From assembly GCA_003133205.1 (NCBI GenBank), contig PKWK01000403.1, positions 16,098-44,249 on the forward strand: a stretch of DNA of 28,152 nt, read 5' to 3'. Numbering within the stretch: position 1 is the stretch's first letter; the number at the start of each line of letters is the position of its first letter. The translations under genes and the position numbers were made by a program. Of this stretch, positions 1 through 8,969 are shown in pieces. The notes under the pieces were generated by a model, which saw only the letters and a list, made by a program, of their open reading frames with translations, did no database searches and had not been told where the DNA came from. This stretch comes from Granulicella sp. GTDB lineage: Bacteria > Acidobacteriota > Terriglobia > Terriglobales > Acidobacteriaceae.

Positions 1-1
1 C

Positions 2-493
2 GAGGCGGCGCGGGCCGGCGAGGCGGGCATGGGCTTCGCCGTAGTTGCCGACGAGGTGCGCAACCTGGCACAGCGCTGCGCCCAGGCTGCGAAAGATACC
101 GCCGACCTGATCGAAGAGTCGATCCAGAGATCCGATGGAGGGAGGGTCAAGGTGGATCAGGTTGCGGCGGCGATCCGAGCCATCACCGAGGAGTCGGCCA
201 AGATCAAGGTGTTGGTCGATGAGATCAACCTAGGCAGTGTCGAGCAATCAAGTGGCATCGACCAGATCAGCCGGGCGATCGTGCAGATGGAGCAGGTGAC
301 GCAGAGCAGTGCTGCCAATGCCGAGCAGAGTGCGGCCGCGGCGGAGCAGCTCAATGTGCAGGCCGAGCACATGAAGGATGTCGTTGAAACCATGAGGGCC
401 ATGGTGGATGGCGGTGAAGGGATGCGCAGGGGCACAGATACCCATACGCGAGGTCGAATCGCGGCTGGCAGCGCCCAATGGTCCCCGATGTGA
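2..493 (+). CDS. Methyl-accepting chemotaxis protein, C-terminal part (5' truncated by window edge)
   Basis: This is the end of a chemoreceptor that relays ligand binding to the CheA/CheW signalling array. The frame is open from base 2, so the gene begins outside the window; the first in-frame ATG (29) is internal. The first residues read EAARAGEAGMGFAVVADEVR, the conserved tip of the MCP signalling hairpin, where CheA and CheW bind. A heptad-rich helix rich in Ala, Glu and Gln follows (NAEQSAAAAEQLNVQ), as in the return arm of the coiled coil. The last 25 or so residues are Gly/Arg-rich and unlike the helix. I see no C-terminal NWETF-type CheR/CheB docking pentapeptide. The sensor domain and any transmembrane segments are outside the window, so the ligand cannot be guessed. 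The family call is near certain. Confidence 0.95.
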   Translation, partial: EAARAGEAGMGFAVVADEVRNLAQRCAQAAKDTADLIEESIQRSDGGRVKVDQVAAAIRAITEESAKIKVLVDEINLGSVEQSSGIDQISRAIVQMEQVTQSSAANAEQSAAAAEQLNVQAEHMKDVVETMRAMVDGGEGMRRGTDTHTRGRIAAGSAQWSPM

Positions 494-585
494 GGGCCGA
501 GACGCGCTAAGTTACTTCACCGCGAGACCTTTGGAGCTCTCAACGTCGAGAACTTGCGGATTCGACACAAAATGGCAAAGCCAAG

Positions 586-617
586 CACCCCGGTCTGCAG
601 TTACAATCGGGGTGGAG
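586..617 (+). promoter_or_regulatory. Hairpin overlapping the ribosome-binding site of the Ni/Co permease
   Basis: CACCCCG (586-592) and CGGGGTG (608-614) form a perfect 7-bp stem around a 15-nt loop. The right arm runs into the Shine-Dalgarno GGTGGAG (611-617), which lies 7 nt before the ATG at 625. In mRNA the stem would hide most of the ribosome-binding site. This suggests translational control or simply weak initiation. It does not match a NiCo or cobalamin riboswitch that I recognise. The stem is seen directly; its function is inferred. Confidence 0.4.
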
Positions 618-624
618 AATAGCG

Positions 625-1689
625 ATGCCGTCCATCCTGCGGACCCTGTTCAACGACGAACCGGGCGGCACCAAAGCGAAGATCATCGCAATATACGCGA
701 TGCTGCTGGTGTTCAATCTGGCGGCATGGGGATGGGCGCTGGTCGCATTTCACCGGTATCCGGTTCTTCTGGGCACTGCGTTTCTCGCGTACAGTTTCGG
801 GCTTCGCCACGCAGTTGACGCGGACCATATTGCGGCCATCGACAATGTCACTCGCAAGTTGATGCAGCAGGGAAAGCGACCTGTTGCGGTTGGACTCATG
901 TTCTCGCTCGGCCATTCATCGATCGTCATTGTGGGATCCATTGCAATCGCGGCCACGGCGCTGGCGATGCATCATCGCATCGATGCTGCCAGGGAGATTG
1001 GAGGAGTCATCGGCACGCTGGTGTCGACTCTCTTCTTATTCGGAATTGCGATCGTCAATTTGATCGTTCTTCGCTCGGTCTATCGCACATTCACGCGGGT
1101 CCGGCGCGGGGGCACGTACGTAGAAGAAGACTTTGACCTGCTTCTTGGCAATCGCGGGTTCCTCAATCGCCTGTTCCGCCCAATGTTTAAGATCATCCGG
1201 TGCAGTTGGCATATGTACCCGCTGGGCTTGTTGTTTGGCCTTGGATTCGATACTGCCACGGAGATCGGGCTGCTTGGCATCTCGGCGGCTGAGGCTTCCA
1301 AAGGGCTTTCCCTATGGTCGATCCTGGTGTTTCCGGTGCTCTTCGCAGCGGGTATGTCGCTGATCGATTCGACCGACAATATCCTGATGCTTGGCGCATA
1401 CGGATGGGCCTACGTAAAGCCTATTCGTAAGCTGTACTACAACATCACGATTACCTCGGTGTCGGTGGTCGTAGCCTTCGCGGTTGGCGGGATTGAGGCG
1501 CTCGGGCTATTGTCCGGTCGATTGCACCCGAAAGGTGTGTTTTGGACCATGATCAACACACTGAATGGCAACTTTGGCTTGCTGGGCTACGGTATTATCG
1601 GGCTGTTTGCCCTGAGCTGGATTGTGTCCATCGCAATCTACAGGTGGCGACGCTTCGACTTCCTCGAACCGGAACAAGTCGAATCCTGA
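625..1689 (+). CDS. Nickel/cobalt permease of the NiCoT (HoxN/NixA) family
   Basis: Inner-membrane transporter taking up Ni2+ and/or Co2+ for metalloenzymes or cobalamin. The 354 residues are mostly hydrophobic helices, a normal length for the family (about 330-380). The signature RHAVDADHIAAIDN (residues 61-74) is the HX4DH metal-selecting motif of helix II. The other family motifs are present: SLGHSSIV, LGFDTATEIGLL and AAGMSLIDSTDNILM. The start at 625 is supported by GGTGGAG at 611-617. The gene lies only 12 bp upstream of an exported galactanase in the same direction, so co-transcription is likely although the functions look unrelated. No hydrogenase, urease or cobalamin gene is nearby, so choosing between Ni and Co is not possible here. 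Confidence 0.95.
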   Translation: MPSILRTLFNDEPGGTKAKIIAIYAMLLVFNLAAWGWALVAFHRYPVLLGTAFLAYSFGLRHAVDADHIAAIDNVTRKLMQQGKRPVAVGLMFSLGHSSIVIVGSIAIAATALAMHHRIDAAREIGGVIGTLVSTLFLFGIAIVNLIVLRSVYRTFTRVRRGGTYVEEDFDLLLGNRGFLNRLFRPMFKIIRCSWHMYPLGLLFGLGFDTATEIGLLGISAAEASKGLSLWSILVFPVLFAAGMSLIDSTDNILMLGAYGWAYVKPIRKLYYNITITSVSVVVAFAVGGIEALGLLSGRLHPKGVFWTMINTLNGNFGLLGYGIIGLFALSWIVSIAIYRWRRFDFLEPEQVES

Positions 1690-1701
1690 TAGGTTGTTGC
1701 G

Positions 1702-2745
1702 ATGAAGATTCCGGTGAGTTTGGTGGCCGCGTTGATCCTCTGTACGCCGACTGCTCATGCGCAGAGCGTCATTGCCGGCGCCGATGTTTCTTTTCTGCGC
1801 CAGATGGAGAGCAGGGGAGTGGTTTTCAAGGATGCGGGGGTGGCCGAGCCAGGTCTGCAAATCCTGAAGAACCACGGATATACGTGGGTGCGGCTGCGCG
1901 TTATGGTCGATCCGATATCGCTGCCGAACACGCTGGAGTACACAATTGCGTCGGGAAAGGATGCGAAGGCGCGCGGCTTCAAGGTGCTGTTGGACTTCCA
2001 CTACTCGGACGACTGGGCCGACCCCCAGCACCAGACAGTGCCGCGGGCGTGGGCGAAGATGTCTCACGAGGAACTCGAGAAGGCGGTGTTCGTCTACACG
2101 CGCGACACGATTGCGGCGATGCGCAAGCAGCATGTGCTGCCCGACATGGTGCAGGTGGGCAACGAGATAACCGTCGGCATGATGTGGCCGGACGGGCGGC
2201 TGCCGGCACAGTGGAAGAACTTCGCGGACCTGCTGCTGGCCGGGATTCACGGCGTCGACAAGGGGCGCGGATGGGGCAGGCGGCCGGCGATCATGATCCA
2301 TATCGACAAGGGAGGAAACCAGGCTGCGACCAAGTGGTTCCTGGATAATCTGGCGCAATATCATGTGCCTTACGACGTGCTCGGACAATCGTTCTATCCG
2401 TGGTGGCAGGGTAGTCTCGACGATCTCAAGAACAATCTGGCGTTTGTGTGGAACACCTACCACAAGGATGTTGTGGTGGCCGAGACGGCGTACGACTGGA
2501 GGACGGGCGAGGACTTCAAGGGCAAGCCGGTGCCGTTTCCGCAGACACCGGAGGGGCAACGCGACTTCCTCGCGGCCTTGAATCAAGTGGTGCGAGAGGC
2601 TCCCGGCGGCAAGGTGCGGGGCATCTTCTGGTGGGAGCCGATGGCCGGCGGCTCGATCGCCAAGCGGGCGCTATTCGACGATGAGCACAACGCGCTGCCG
2701 GCGATCCACGTGTTCGACGCTGCTCCGAGCGCCGATGCGCACTGA
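1702..2745 (+). CDS. Exported GH53 arabinogalactan endo-beta-1,4-galactanase
   Basis: Hydrolyses internal beta-1,4-galactosyl links in type I arabinogalactan, the side chains of pectin, outside the cytoplasm. The 347-residue product starts with a signal peptide ending AHA|QS (cleavage about residue 20). A GH53 TIM barrel follows: GADVSFLRQMESRG near the N-terminus, WVRLRVMVDP, then LLDFHYSDDWADP. The clan GH-A catalytic pair is visible: the acid/base Glu155 in QVGNEIT and the nucleophile Glu261 in VVAETAYDW. FWWEPM closes the barrel. No carbohydrate-binding module or sortase/anchor segment is attached. It probably shares a transcript with the upstream permease (12-bp gap). With the GH39 gene at 15.3 kb it points to a plant-litter diet. 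Confidence 0.95.
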   Translation: MKIPVSLVAALILCTPTAHAQSVIAGADVSFLRQMESRGVVFKDAGVAEPGLQILKNHGYTWVRLRVMVDPISLPNTLEYTIASGKDAKARGFKVLLDFHYSDDWADPQHQTVPRAWAKMSHEELEKAVFVYTRDTIAAMRKQHVLPDMVQVGNEITVGMMWPDGRLPAQWKNFADLLLAGIHGVDKGRGWGRRPAIMIHIDKGGNQAATKWFLDNLAQYHVPYDVLGQSFYPWWQGSLDDLKNNLAFVWNTYHKDVVVAETAYDWRTGEDFKGKPVPFPQTPEGQRDFLAALNQVVREAPGGKVRGIFWWEPMAGGSIAKRALFDDEHNALPAIHVFDAAPSADAH

Positions 2746-2841
2746 CCACTGCGACGATTCCCATCCTGCGGCATCGAATGTGGGTATCCGGTTCGAAGGG
2801 ATCTGGAGACGTTTCTGAGTCCTACGGAAAGCTGATAACGT

Positions 2842-2868
2842 CTAAATAGTACTGGACGAAGCGTTTAG
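2842..2868. promoter_or_regulatory. Possible operator or promoter region of the efflux operon
   Basis: The 226-bp gap before the RND gene is AT-richer than its surroundings. It holds CTAAA (2842-2846) and TTTAG (2864-2868) as inverted half-sites around a segment containing TAGTACTGGAC. A perfect 8-bp palindrome GTTCGAAC lies further down, about 2897. A TetR-type repressor site would be typical in front of such an operon, but no regulator gene is adjacent and the half-sites are short. Weak call. Confidence 0.2.
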
Positions 2869-2971
2869 CAAAACTCTTTTACGCTGTCGTTTTCTGGTTC
2901 GAACAACTTCGGCAATCGGTGCGAGTTCCATTCGGCTAATGCGGATGGAGTCTCAGGCCAAAGGTGATTTG

Positions 2972-5900
2972 ATGTGGATTGTCCGTCTCGCACTTTCGAG
3001 ACCCTACACATTCGTGGTGTTATCGCTCCTGCTGTTCTTTCTGGGCCCGGTGGTCATCCTGCGGACGCCGGTCGATATCTTCCCGAATATCGATATTCCG
3101 GTCGTGTCCGTGATCTGGCAGTATGCGGGTTTCTCGCCGCAGCAACTGAGCGATCGGATTGTGGTGCCGTTCGACCGCGGCCTGACGACAACGGTCAATG
3201 ACATCGAGCACACGGAGTCGCAGACGCTGAACGGTGTCTCCGTGGTGAAGATCTTCTTCCGCCCGAATGTCAACATTTCGCAGGCTGTGGCCCAGGTTAC
3301 GGCGATCGCGCAGACGGCGCTGCGGGGGTATCCTCAGGGTACGACGCCTCCTCTCATCATTCAGTACAGCGCGTCGAGCGTGCCGGTGCTGCAACTCGGG
3401 CTCTCCGGAAATGGCTTGACCGAGCAGCAATTGAACGACTCTGGCACGAACTTCATTCGAACGCAGTTAGCCACGGTGCAAGGCGCCTCGATACCGTTGC
3501 CCTATGGGGGCAAGCAGCGACAGGTGCAGGTCGATATCGACACCCAGAAGCTGCAGGCCCATGGGCTCTCCGCTGCCGACGTGGTCGCCGCAGTGGGCGC
3601 GCAGAACATCATCCTGCCCGCCGGCGAGGTCAAGATGGGCCACGTTGACTACCAGGTAGAGACGAATAGCACTCCGGGGACGATTGCGGAACTCAACGAC
3701 CTACCGATCAAGACCGTCAACGGCGCCACCATTTACGTCCGCGACATCGGCAATGTGCGCGATGGATTCCCTCCGCAAACGAATATCGTGCGCGTCGATG
3801 GACAGCGGGCATCCCTCATCACCATCCAGAAAACGGGCGACGCCTCCACGCTGGACATCATCTCGAATGTGCGCGCCGAGTTGCCTCACATCCTGTCGCA
3901 ACTTCCAGCGGCACTGCAGATCCGGCCGATCTCTGACCAATCGGTCTTCGTAAAGTCGGCCATCAGCGGTGTTGTGCGCGAAGCGATCATTGCCGGCTGC
4001 CTGACCGCAGCGATGATCCTGATCTTCCTCGGGAACTGGCGTTCGACGCTTATCATCGCGGTATCGATTCCATTGTCGATCGTCTGTTCGCTACTGATGC
4101 TGTCGGCGCTGGGCGAGACGATCAACATTATGACTTTGGGCGGCCTGGCGCTCGCGGTCGGCATCCTGGTGGATGATGCCACGGTAACGATTGAGAACAT
4201 CAATCGCTTTCTGGAAGAGGGCCAGGACGTCGAGCCGGCGATTCTGGAAGGCGCCAGGCAGATTGCGGTGCCGGCTTTCGTCTCCACTCTCGCGATCTGC
4301 ATCGTGTTCGTGCCGATGTTTTTCCTTGCAGGCGTCGCCAGGTACCTGTTTGTTCCGTTGGCGGAAGCGGTCGTGTTCGCCATGCTTGCTTCTTATTTCC
4401 TGTCGCGAACTATCGTGCCCACCATGGCGAAGTATCTACTGAAAGGTCATGAGCATGATCGCGTGGAACAAGCGCGCGCGAGCCGCAATCCTTTTCGTCG
4501 CTTCCAAATCACGTTCGAACATTACTTCGAGAAGCTGCGCGACTGGTACTACGGGGTATTGTGTCTCTGTATGGAGTATCGGGCTATCTTTCTGCTGGCG
4601 ATCGTGGCCTTCTGGATTGGGTCGTTCGCGCTCCTTTATCCATGGCTCGGGCAGGACTTCTTTCCATCGGTAGACGGCGGTCAATTCAAGCTGCATGTGC
4701 GTGCCCACACCGGAACGCGGATTGAAGATACGGCACGCCTGTGCGATCAGGTTGAAGACGTGATCCGTAGCCAGATCCCCGCATCGGATCTCGGCACAAT
4801 CATCGATAACATTGGCCTTCCGAACTCGGGGTTGAACCTCTCCTACTCGAACTCTGCCCCCGTGGGCACGGGCGACGCGGACATCCTGGTCTCGCTCGCG
4901 AAGAAGCATCGGCCCACCGCGGAGTACACGCATGCATTGCGCGAAAAACTGACGCAGGACTTTCCCGGAACAGAGTTCTATTACCTGCCGACCGACATGG
5001 TCAGCCAGATTCTGAACTTCGGTCTGCCCGCCCAGATCGATGTTCAGGTAACGGGCTTGCACGTGGAACAGAACCGTGTGCTGGCCGAACAGTTGATGCA
5101 GCAGATCAGCCACGTCCCGGGTACCACGGATCTCCGCATCCAGCAGCCGTTTAACCTGCCGAAGTGGACAGTCAATGTCGATCGGACACGCGCGCAGGAG
5201 GTTGGGTATAGCCAGCGGGATGTGGCGCAGGACCTGCTTACCAGCTTGAGCGGCAGCTTTCAAACCTCTCCGACCTTCTATCTCGATCCGCAGAACCATG
5301 TAAGTTACAACATTGCCGTGCAGACCCCGCAGTACGACGTGAAAAGCCTGCAGGAGCTTCAGAACTTCCCCATTTCCACCAACGGATCAGCCCAGCAGCC
5401 GCAGATTCTAGGCAATCTCGCATCAATCGTGAGAGGCGTCGAACCTGGGACGCTAAGTCACTACAATGCCCAGCCGATCATCGACGTCTATGGCTCGGTC
5501 GAGGGCACCGATCTGGCCAGCGTGGCAGGCAGGGTCGAGAAGATCATCAGCGACACCAAGCCGAAGCTTAAGAACGGGGCCGAGATCAATTTGCGCGGCC
5601 AGATCCAGACCATGCACAGCTCCTTCCAGGGATTGTTCTACGGGCTGCTGTTCTCGATTGTGCTGGTCTACGCGCTCATCGTGGTGAACTTCCAAAGTTG
5701 GCTCGACCCGTTCATTATCATCGTCGCGCTGCCCGGGGCGTTGGCTGGAATTGTGTGGATGCTGTTCGTCACCGGAACCCACATCAGCGTTCCCGCGCTG
5801 ACCGGCTCCATCATGTGCATGGGCGTGGCGACGGCGAACTCGATTCTCGTAGTCAGCTTCGCGAAGGAACAGATGGAGTCGGGCATGAGCGCGGCGGAGG

Positions 5901-6163
5901 CGGCGCTCAGTGCGGGGTTCACGCGTTTCCGCCCTGTCATTATGACGGCGCTGGCGATGATCATCGGCATGGTGCCGATGGCGCTTGGATTGGGCGACGG
6001 CGGCGAACAGAATGCGCCGCTCGGCCGCGCGGTGATCGGGGGATTGCTGCTGGCGACGTTTGGCACATTAACCTTCGTACCGGTCTTCTTTTCCTTGATG
6101 CACCGCAATGATCCGCGCCGCGTACCGGCTCAGACAACGGATCCGAATGCGGCCCAGGCATGA
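2972..6163 (+). CDS. RND-family multidrug efflux pump, inner-membrane permease (AcrB/HAE type)
   Basis: Proton-driven pump protein that forms the trimeric engine of a tripartite efflux system. The product is about 1063 residues, the usual size, with two homologous halves, each a first helix, a large periplasmic loop and five more helices. The N-terminus MWIVRLALSRPYTF and the adjoining TPVDIFPNIDIPVV are typical. Helix 4 contains GILVDDATVTIEN with the paired aspartates at residues 401-402, matching the proton-relay pair Asp407/Asp408 of E. coli AcrB. This favours drug/hydrophobe efflux over heavy metals. I chose ATG 2972 because AAAGGTGA lies 5 nt upstream; an in-frame ATG at 2939 would add 11 polar residues and has no visible SD. 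It is first of three tightly spaced genes (adaptor and outer-membrane channel follow). The substrate is unknown. Confidence 0.95.
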   Translation: MWIVRLALSRPYTFVVLSLLLFFLGPVVILRTPVDIFPNIDIPVVSVIWQYAGFSPQQLSDRIVVPFDRGLTTTVNDIEHTESQTLNGVSVVKIFFRPNVNISQAVAQVTAIAQTALRGYPQGTTPPLIIQYSASSVPVLQLGLSGNGLTEQQLNDSGTNFIRTQLATVQGASIPLPYGGKQRQVQVDIDTQKLQAHGLSAADVVAAVGAQNIILPAGEVKMGHVDYQVETNSTPGTIAELNDLPIKTVNGATIYVRDIGNVRDGFPPQTNIVRVDGQRASLITIQKTGDASTLDIISNVRAELPHILSQLPAALQIRPISDQSVFVKSAISGVVREAIIAGCLTAAMILIFLGNWRSTLIIAVSIPLSIVCSLLMLSALGETINIMTLGGLALAVGILVDDATVTIENINRFLEEGQDVEPAILEGARQIAVPAFVSTLAICIVFVPMFFLAGVARYLFVPLAEAVVFAMLASYFLSRTIVPTMAKYLLKGHEHDRVEQARASRNPFRRFQITFEHYFEKLRDWYYGVLCLCMEYRAIFLLAIVAFWIGSFALLYPWLGQDFFPSVDGGQFKLHVRAHTGTRIEDTARLCDQVEDVIRSQIPASDLGTIIDNIGLPNSGLNLSYSNSAPVGTGDADILVSLAKKHRPTAEYTHALREKLTQDFPGTEFYYLPTDMVSQILNFGLPAQIDVQVTGLHVEQNRVLAEQLMQQISHVPGTTDLRIQQPFNLPKWTVNVDRTRAQEVGYSQRDVAQDLLTSLSGSFQTSPTFYLDPQNHVSYNIAVQTPQYDVKSLQELQNFPISTNGSAQQPQILGNLASIVRGVEPGTLSHYNAQPIIDVYGSVEGTDLASVAGRVEKIISDTKPKLKNGAEINLRGQIQTMHSSFQGLFYGLLFSIVLVYALIVVNFQSWLDPFIIIVALPGALAGIVWMLFVTGTHISVPALTGSIMCMGVATANSILVVSFAKEQMESGMSAAEAALSAGFTRFRPVIMTALAMIIGMVPMALGLGDGGEQNAPLGRAVIGGLLLATFGTLTFVPVFFSLMHRNDPRRVPAQTTDPNAAQA

Positions 6164-6224
6164 ACAACGGGAAGCGGACGGGATCGACCGAACCAGCGTC
6201 AATGACGCGCACGGAGATGCAACG

Positions 6225-7526
6225 ATGAATGGCGGAGAGTCGAAGTTGTCGGGAACAAATCGCGATGAAATGGCAGTGCCGGGGAACGCGGGCAGCCACG
6301 CCCACACGCAGGCGAAGCCCGGGCCTCCGCGGGTCTCGCGTGGGCCCCTGCTGATCATGGTTGCCGTGGTGGTCGTGGTGACGATTGCTATCGCCGTCGT
6401 TGGCGTGCTGCGGCGCAAGCATGCGACCACCAAGCTCGAGCAGTATACCGAGGCAAATTCCGCTCCGCCTGTGTCGCTTGCGCAGCCGCTCTTCGAGAAG
6501 GACACCAGAGAGATCGTGTTGCCCGGCAACATCCAGGCATTCACTCTGGCCCCGATCTACGCGCGCACCACAGGCTACGTCAAAGCCTGGTTCCACGACA
6601 TCGGAACGCATGTCCACAAGGGCGAACTGCTCGCCGTGATTGAGACGCCGGAACTGGACCAGCAGCTTGCCCAGGCCAAGGCGGACCTCGCCACCGCCCA
6701 GAACAACGCGGCACTGGCAAAGGTAACAGCCGATCGCTATCAGGGATTGATCGGCCAGAACGCTGTGTCGCAGCAGGACACGGACAATGCGCTTTCGCAG
6801 CTTCAGGCGACGAACAGCCAGGTGAACTCCGCGCAGGCGAACGTGCACAGGCTCGAGGAGTTGCAATCGTTCGAGCGTATCGAGGCGCCGTTTGACGGAG
6901 TGATCACTGCGCGCAATCTGGATATTGGGCAACTCATCACGCCCGCAGGAAGCACGACGACGCCGGGTGCGGGGACCATTTCAGGGAACAAGGAGGTTTT
7001 CGACATCTCGGCGATTCAGACGCTTCGGGTCTTTATCAATGTGCCCCAGGTCTACGCGCCGGATGCAAAGAACGGAGTTACGGCCACGTTGACGGTGCCT
7101 CAGTATCCGGGACGAACGTTCCGAGGGAAACTGGTGCGATCGTCGGACGCGGTGGACCCGGCAACGCGTACGCTGCTGGCCGAGGTGGATGTGGATAACC
7201 GATCGGGCGACTTGCTGCCAGGCAGCTACACCGAGGTCCACTTGAATGTGTCGAGCGCTGTGCCGGCGCTCATCGTTCCCGTCAGCGCGCTGATTCTTGA
7301 GGCGGACGGGCTTCATGTTGGCGTCGTCGATTCTACGAATCATGTGCACATCGTGCGAGTGACTCCTGGACGCGACTCCGGTGCGACCATGGAGATACTC
7401 GGGGGCCTCGCACCGGGACAGCCGGTCATCGCCAACCCGCCCGACTCCCTTACCGACGGCGAACTCGTGCGCGTCGTGACGCCAGGCGCAGATCACCCGA
7501 ATCATCCGGCGGAGACCAATCCATGA
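6225..7526 (+). CDS. RND efflux periplasmic adaptor subunit (membrane fusion protein)
   Basis: Links the RND pump to the outer-membrane channel across the periplasm. The 433-residue product has a polar N-terminus, one transmembrane anchor (about residues 41-62, PLLIMVAVVVVVTIAIAVVG), then the usual order: half-lipoyl with YARTTGYVKAWFHDIG and GELLAVIETPELDQQL, an alpha-helical coiled-coil hairpin rich in Ala/Gln, the second half-lipoyl ending IEAPFDGVITARNLDIGQL, beta-barrel and membrane-proximal domains. I chose ATG 6225, which has GGAG 8 nt upstream. The frame is open to an ATG at 6108, which would overlap the pump gene by 56 bp and lacks an SD. The unusually long lipoyl insert (AGSTTTPGAGTISGNKEVF) is common in this subfamily. 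Its stop overlaps the next gene's start (ATGA). Confidence 0.93.
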   Translation: MNGGESKLSGTNRDEMAVPGNAGSHAHTQAKPGPPRVSRGPLLIMVAVVVVVTIAIAVVGVLRRKHATTKLEQYTEANSAPPVSLAQPLFEKDTREIVLPGNIQAFTLAPIYARTTGYVKAWFHDIGTHVHKGELLAVIETPELDQQLAQAKADLATAQNNAALAKVTADRYQGLIGQNAVSQQDTDNALSQLQATNSQVNSAQANVHRLEELQSFERIEAPFDGVITARNLDIGQLITPAGSTTTPGAGTISGNKEVFDISAIQTLRVFINVPQVYAPDAKNGVTATLTVPQYPGRTFRGKLVRSSDAVDPATRTLLAEVDVDNRSGDLLPGSYTEVHLNVSSAVPALIVPVSALILEADGLHVGVVDSTNHVHIVRVTPGRDSGATMEILGGLAPGQPVIANPPDSLTDGELVRVVTPGADHPNHPAETNP

Positions 7527-8962
7527 AAGCCCATGTTTTTGCTGGAGCGATTGCGACCGCGGCCGCTCTTGCGCTGGGCGGATGCAAGGTCGGGCCAAAC
7601 TACAAGGCGCCGCCTGTGCCTGCGCCGCCTTCCTACTCGGACAGCGGCCACAACGGCGATTGGGCCTCCGCCAAGCCCGCTGACGGCGTGGACCGCGGTG
7701 CATGGTGGGCGATCTATCGTGATCCGCAACTGAATGATCTTGAGCAGCGTTGTGCAACGGCGAACCAGAGCATCGCCGCAGCGCTGCATGCGTACGAGCA
7801 GGCCCACGACCTGGTGCGGGAAAATCGGTCGTCCCTCTATCCGACAGTATCCATCGGGGCTTCGGCCACTCGGGATCGTGTCTCCGCCAACAAGCCGCTG
7901 CGGTCGCCAAACCAGACGAACGACTATTGGGACTTCCTGATCCCACTGAATATCTCGTGGGAGCCGGATCTGTGGGGAGGAATTCGACGGCAGATTGAGT
8001 CGAGTGCGGCCAACGCTCAGGCTTCGGCCGCGGACCTCGCCAATACGCGGTTGAGCCTTCAAGGAACGCTGGCTGTGATTTTCTTTCAACTGCGCGGCCT
8101 CGATTTGCAGGCCCAGTTGCTTCGAACGACGATCGACGCGTACACCCAGACGCTTCAACTTACGCAGGTCCGCATGAAGGGTGGATTGGCCACAGAAAGC
8201 GATGTCTCGCAGGCGGAAGCTCAACTGGAAGAAGCGCGAGCGCAGCTCATCGACCTGGGTGTGCAGCGTGCGCAATACGAGCATGCGATTGCCGTTCTTG
8301 TGGGCGAGCCGGCAACCGGATTCCATATTCCCGAGCAACCCCTCGCCGGCGATCCGCCCGCGGTGCCAACCGGCGTGCCCTCCGAATTGCTGGAGCGCAG
8401 GCCCGACATCGCGGGCGCAGAGCGGCGTATGGCCGCCGCCAATGCACTGATCGGCGTCGCCAAGGCCGCCTATTACCCCAACATAACGCTGGGTGCCGCT
8501 AGCGGCGTGGAGAGCGGCATTCTCAGCAGCCTCTTCAACTCCAACAGCACCCTGTGGAATGTAGGCCCGTCCGCAGGCGAAGTTCTATTTGACGCGGGAC
8601 GCAGGAAGGCGCAAGTCGACTACGCTCTGGCCCAGAGAGAACAGGCGACCGCGCTGTATCGCGAACAGGTACTCTCAGCCTTTCGCGATGTGGAGGACCA
8701 GCTCTCGGCGCTCCGCGTGCTGGAGGAAGAAGCTACGGTGCAGCAACGCGCGGTGGATGCTGCGAAGCGAAGCACTGACCTCTCCTTGCTCCGCTATAGG
8801 CGCGGACTTGCCCAGTATCTTGAAGTTCTCACCAACCAGACTATTCAGTTGGGTGACGAGAGAGCCGCGGCTGCACTGGTCGCGCGACGCATCGTGGCAA
8901 GTGCTCAGTTGCAGATGGCACTTGGCGGAGGATGGAACGCCGCGCAACTTCCGAAGAACTAG
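7523..8962 (+). CDS. Outer-membrane efflux lipoprotein of the NodT/OprM (TolC-like) family
   Basis: Forms the trimeric outer-membrane exit duct of the efflux system encoded just upstream. The 479-residue product starts with a lipoprotein signal; the lipobox LGGC puts the acylated cysteine at residue 21, followed by KVGPNYKAPPVP, the standard NodT/OprM opening. Two repeated helical OEP domains follow. Conserved landmarks are WWAIYRDPQLNDLEQR, PLNISWEPDLWGG, VPSELLERRPDIAGAERRMA, and RYRRGLAQYLEVL near the end. The start overlaps the adaptor stop by 4 bp, so translation is probably coupled. It ends 7 bp from the convergent minus-strand gene, with no clear terminator in the gap. Confidence 0.95.
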   Translation: MKAHVFAGAIATAAALALGGCKVGPNYKAPPVPAPPSYSDSGHNGDWASAKPADGVDRGAWWAIYRDPQLNDLEQRCATANQSIAAALHAYEQAHDLVRENRSSLYPTVSIGASATRDRVSANKPLRSPNQTNDYWDFLIPLNISWEPDLWGGIRRQIESSAANAQASAADLANTRLSLQGTLAVIFFQLRGLDLQAQLLRTTIDAYTQTLQLTQVRMKGGLATESDVSQAEAQLEEARAQLIDLGVQRAQYEHAIAVLVGEPATGFHIPEQPLAGDPPAVPTGVPSELLERRPDIAGAERRMAAANALIGVAKAAYYPNITLGAASGVESGILSSLFNSNSTLWNVGPSAGEVLFDAGRRKAQVDYALAQREQATALYREQVLSAFRDVEDQLSALRVLEEEATVQQRAVDAAKRSTDLSLLRYRRGLAQYLEVLTNQTIQLGDERAAAALVARRIVASAQLQMALGGGWNAAQLPKN

Positions 8963-8969
8963 ACTCTGT

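Noticed and set aside
1507..2586. Long minus-strand open frame (359 codons) opposite the NiCoT and galactanase genes
   Set aside because: Arg/His-rich composition typical of the antisense of high-GC coding DNA; no motif, and both plus-strand genes are certain.
5961..6932. Minus-strand open frame (323 codons) across the RND/adaptor junction
   Set aside because: Antisense shadow of two well-recognised genes; no SD or family motif.
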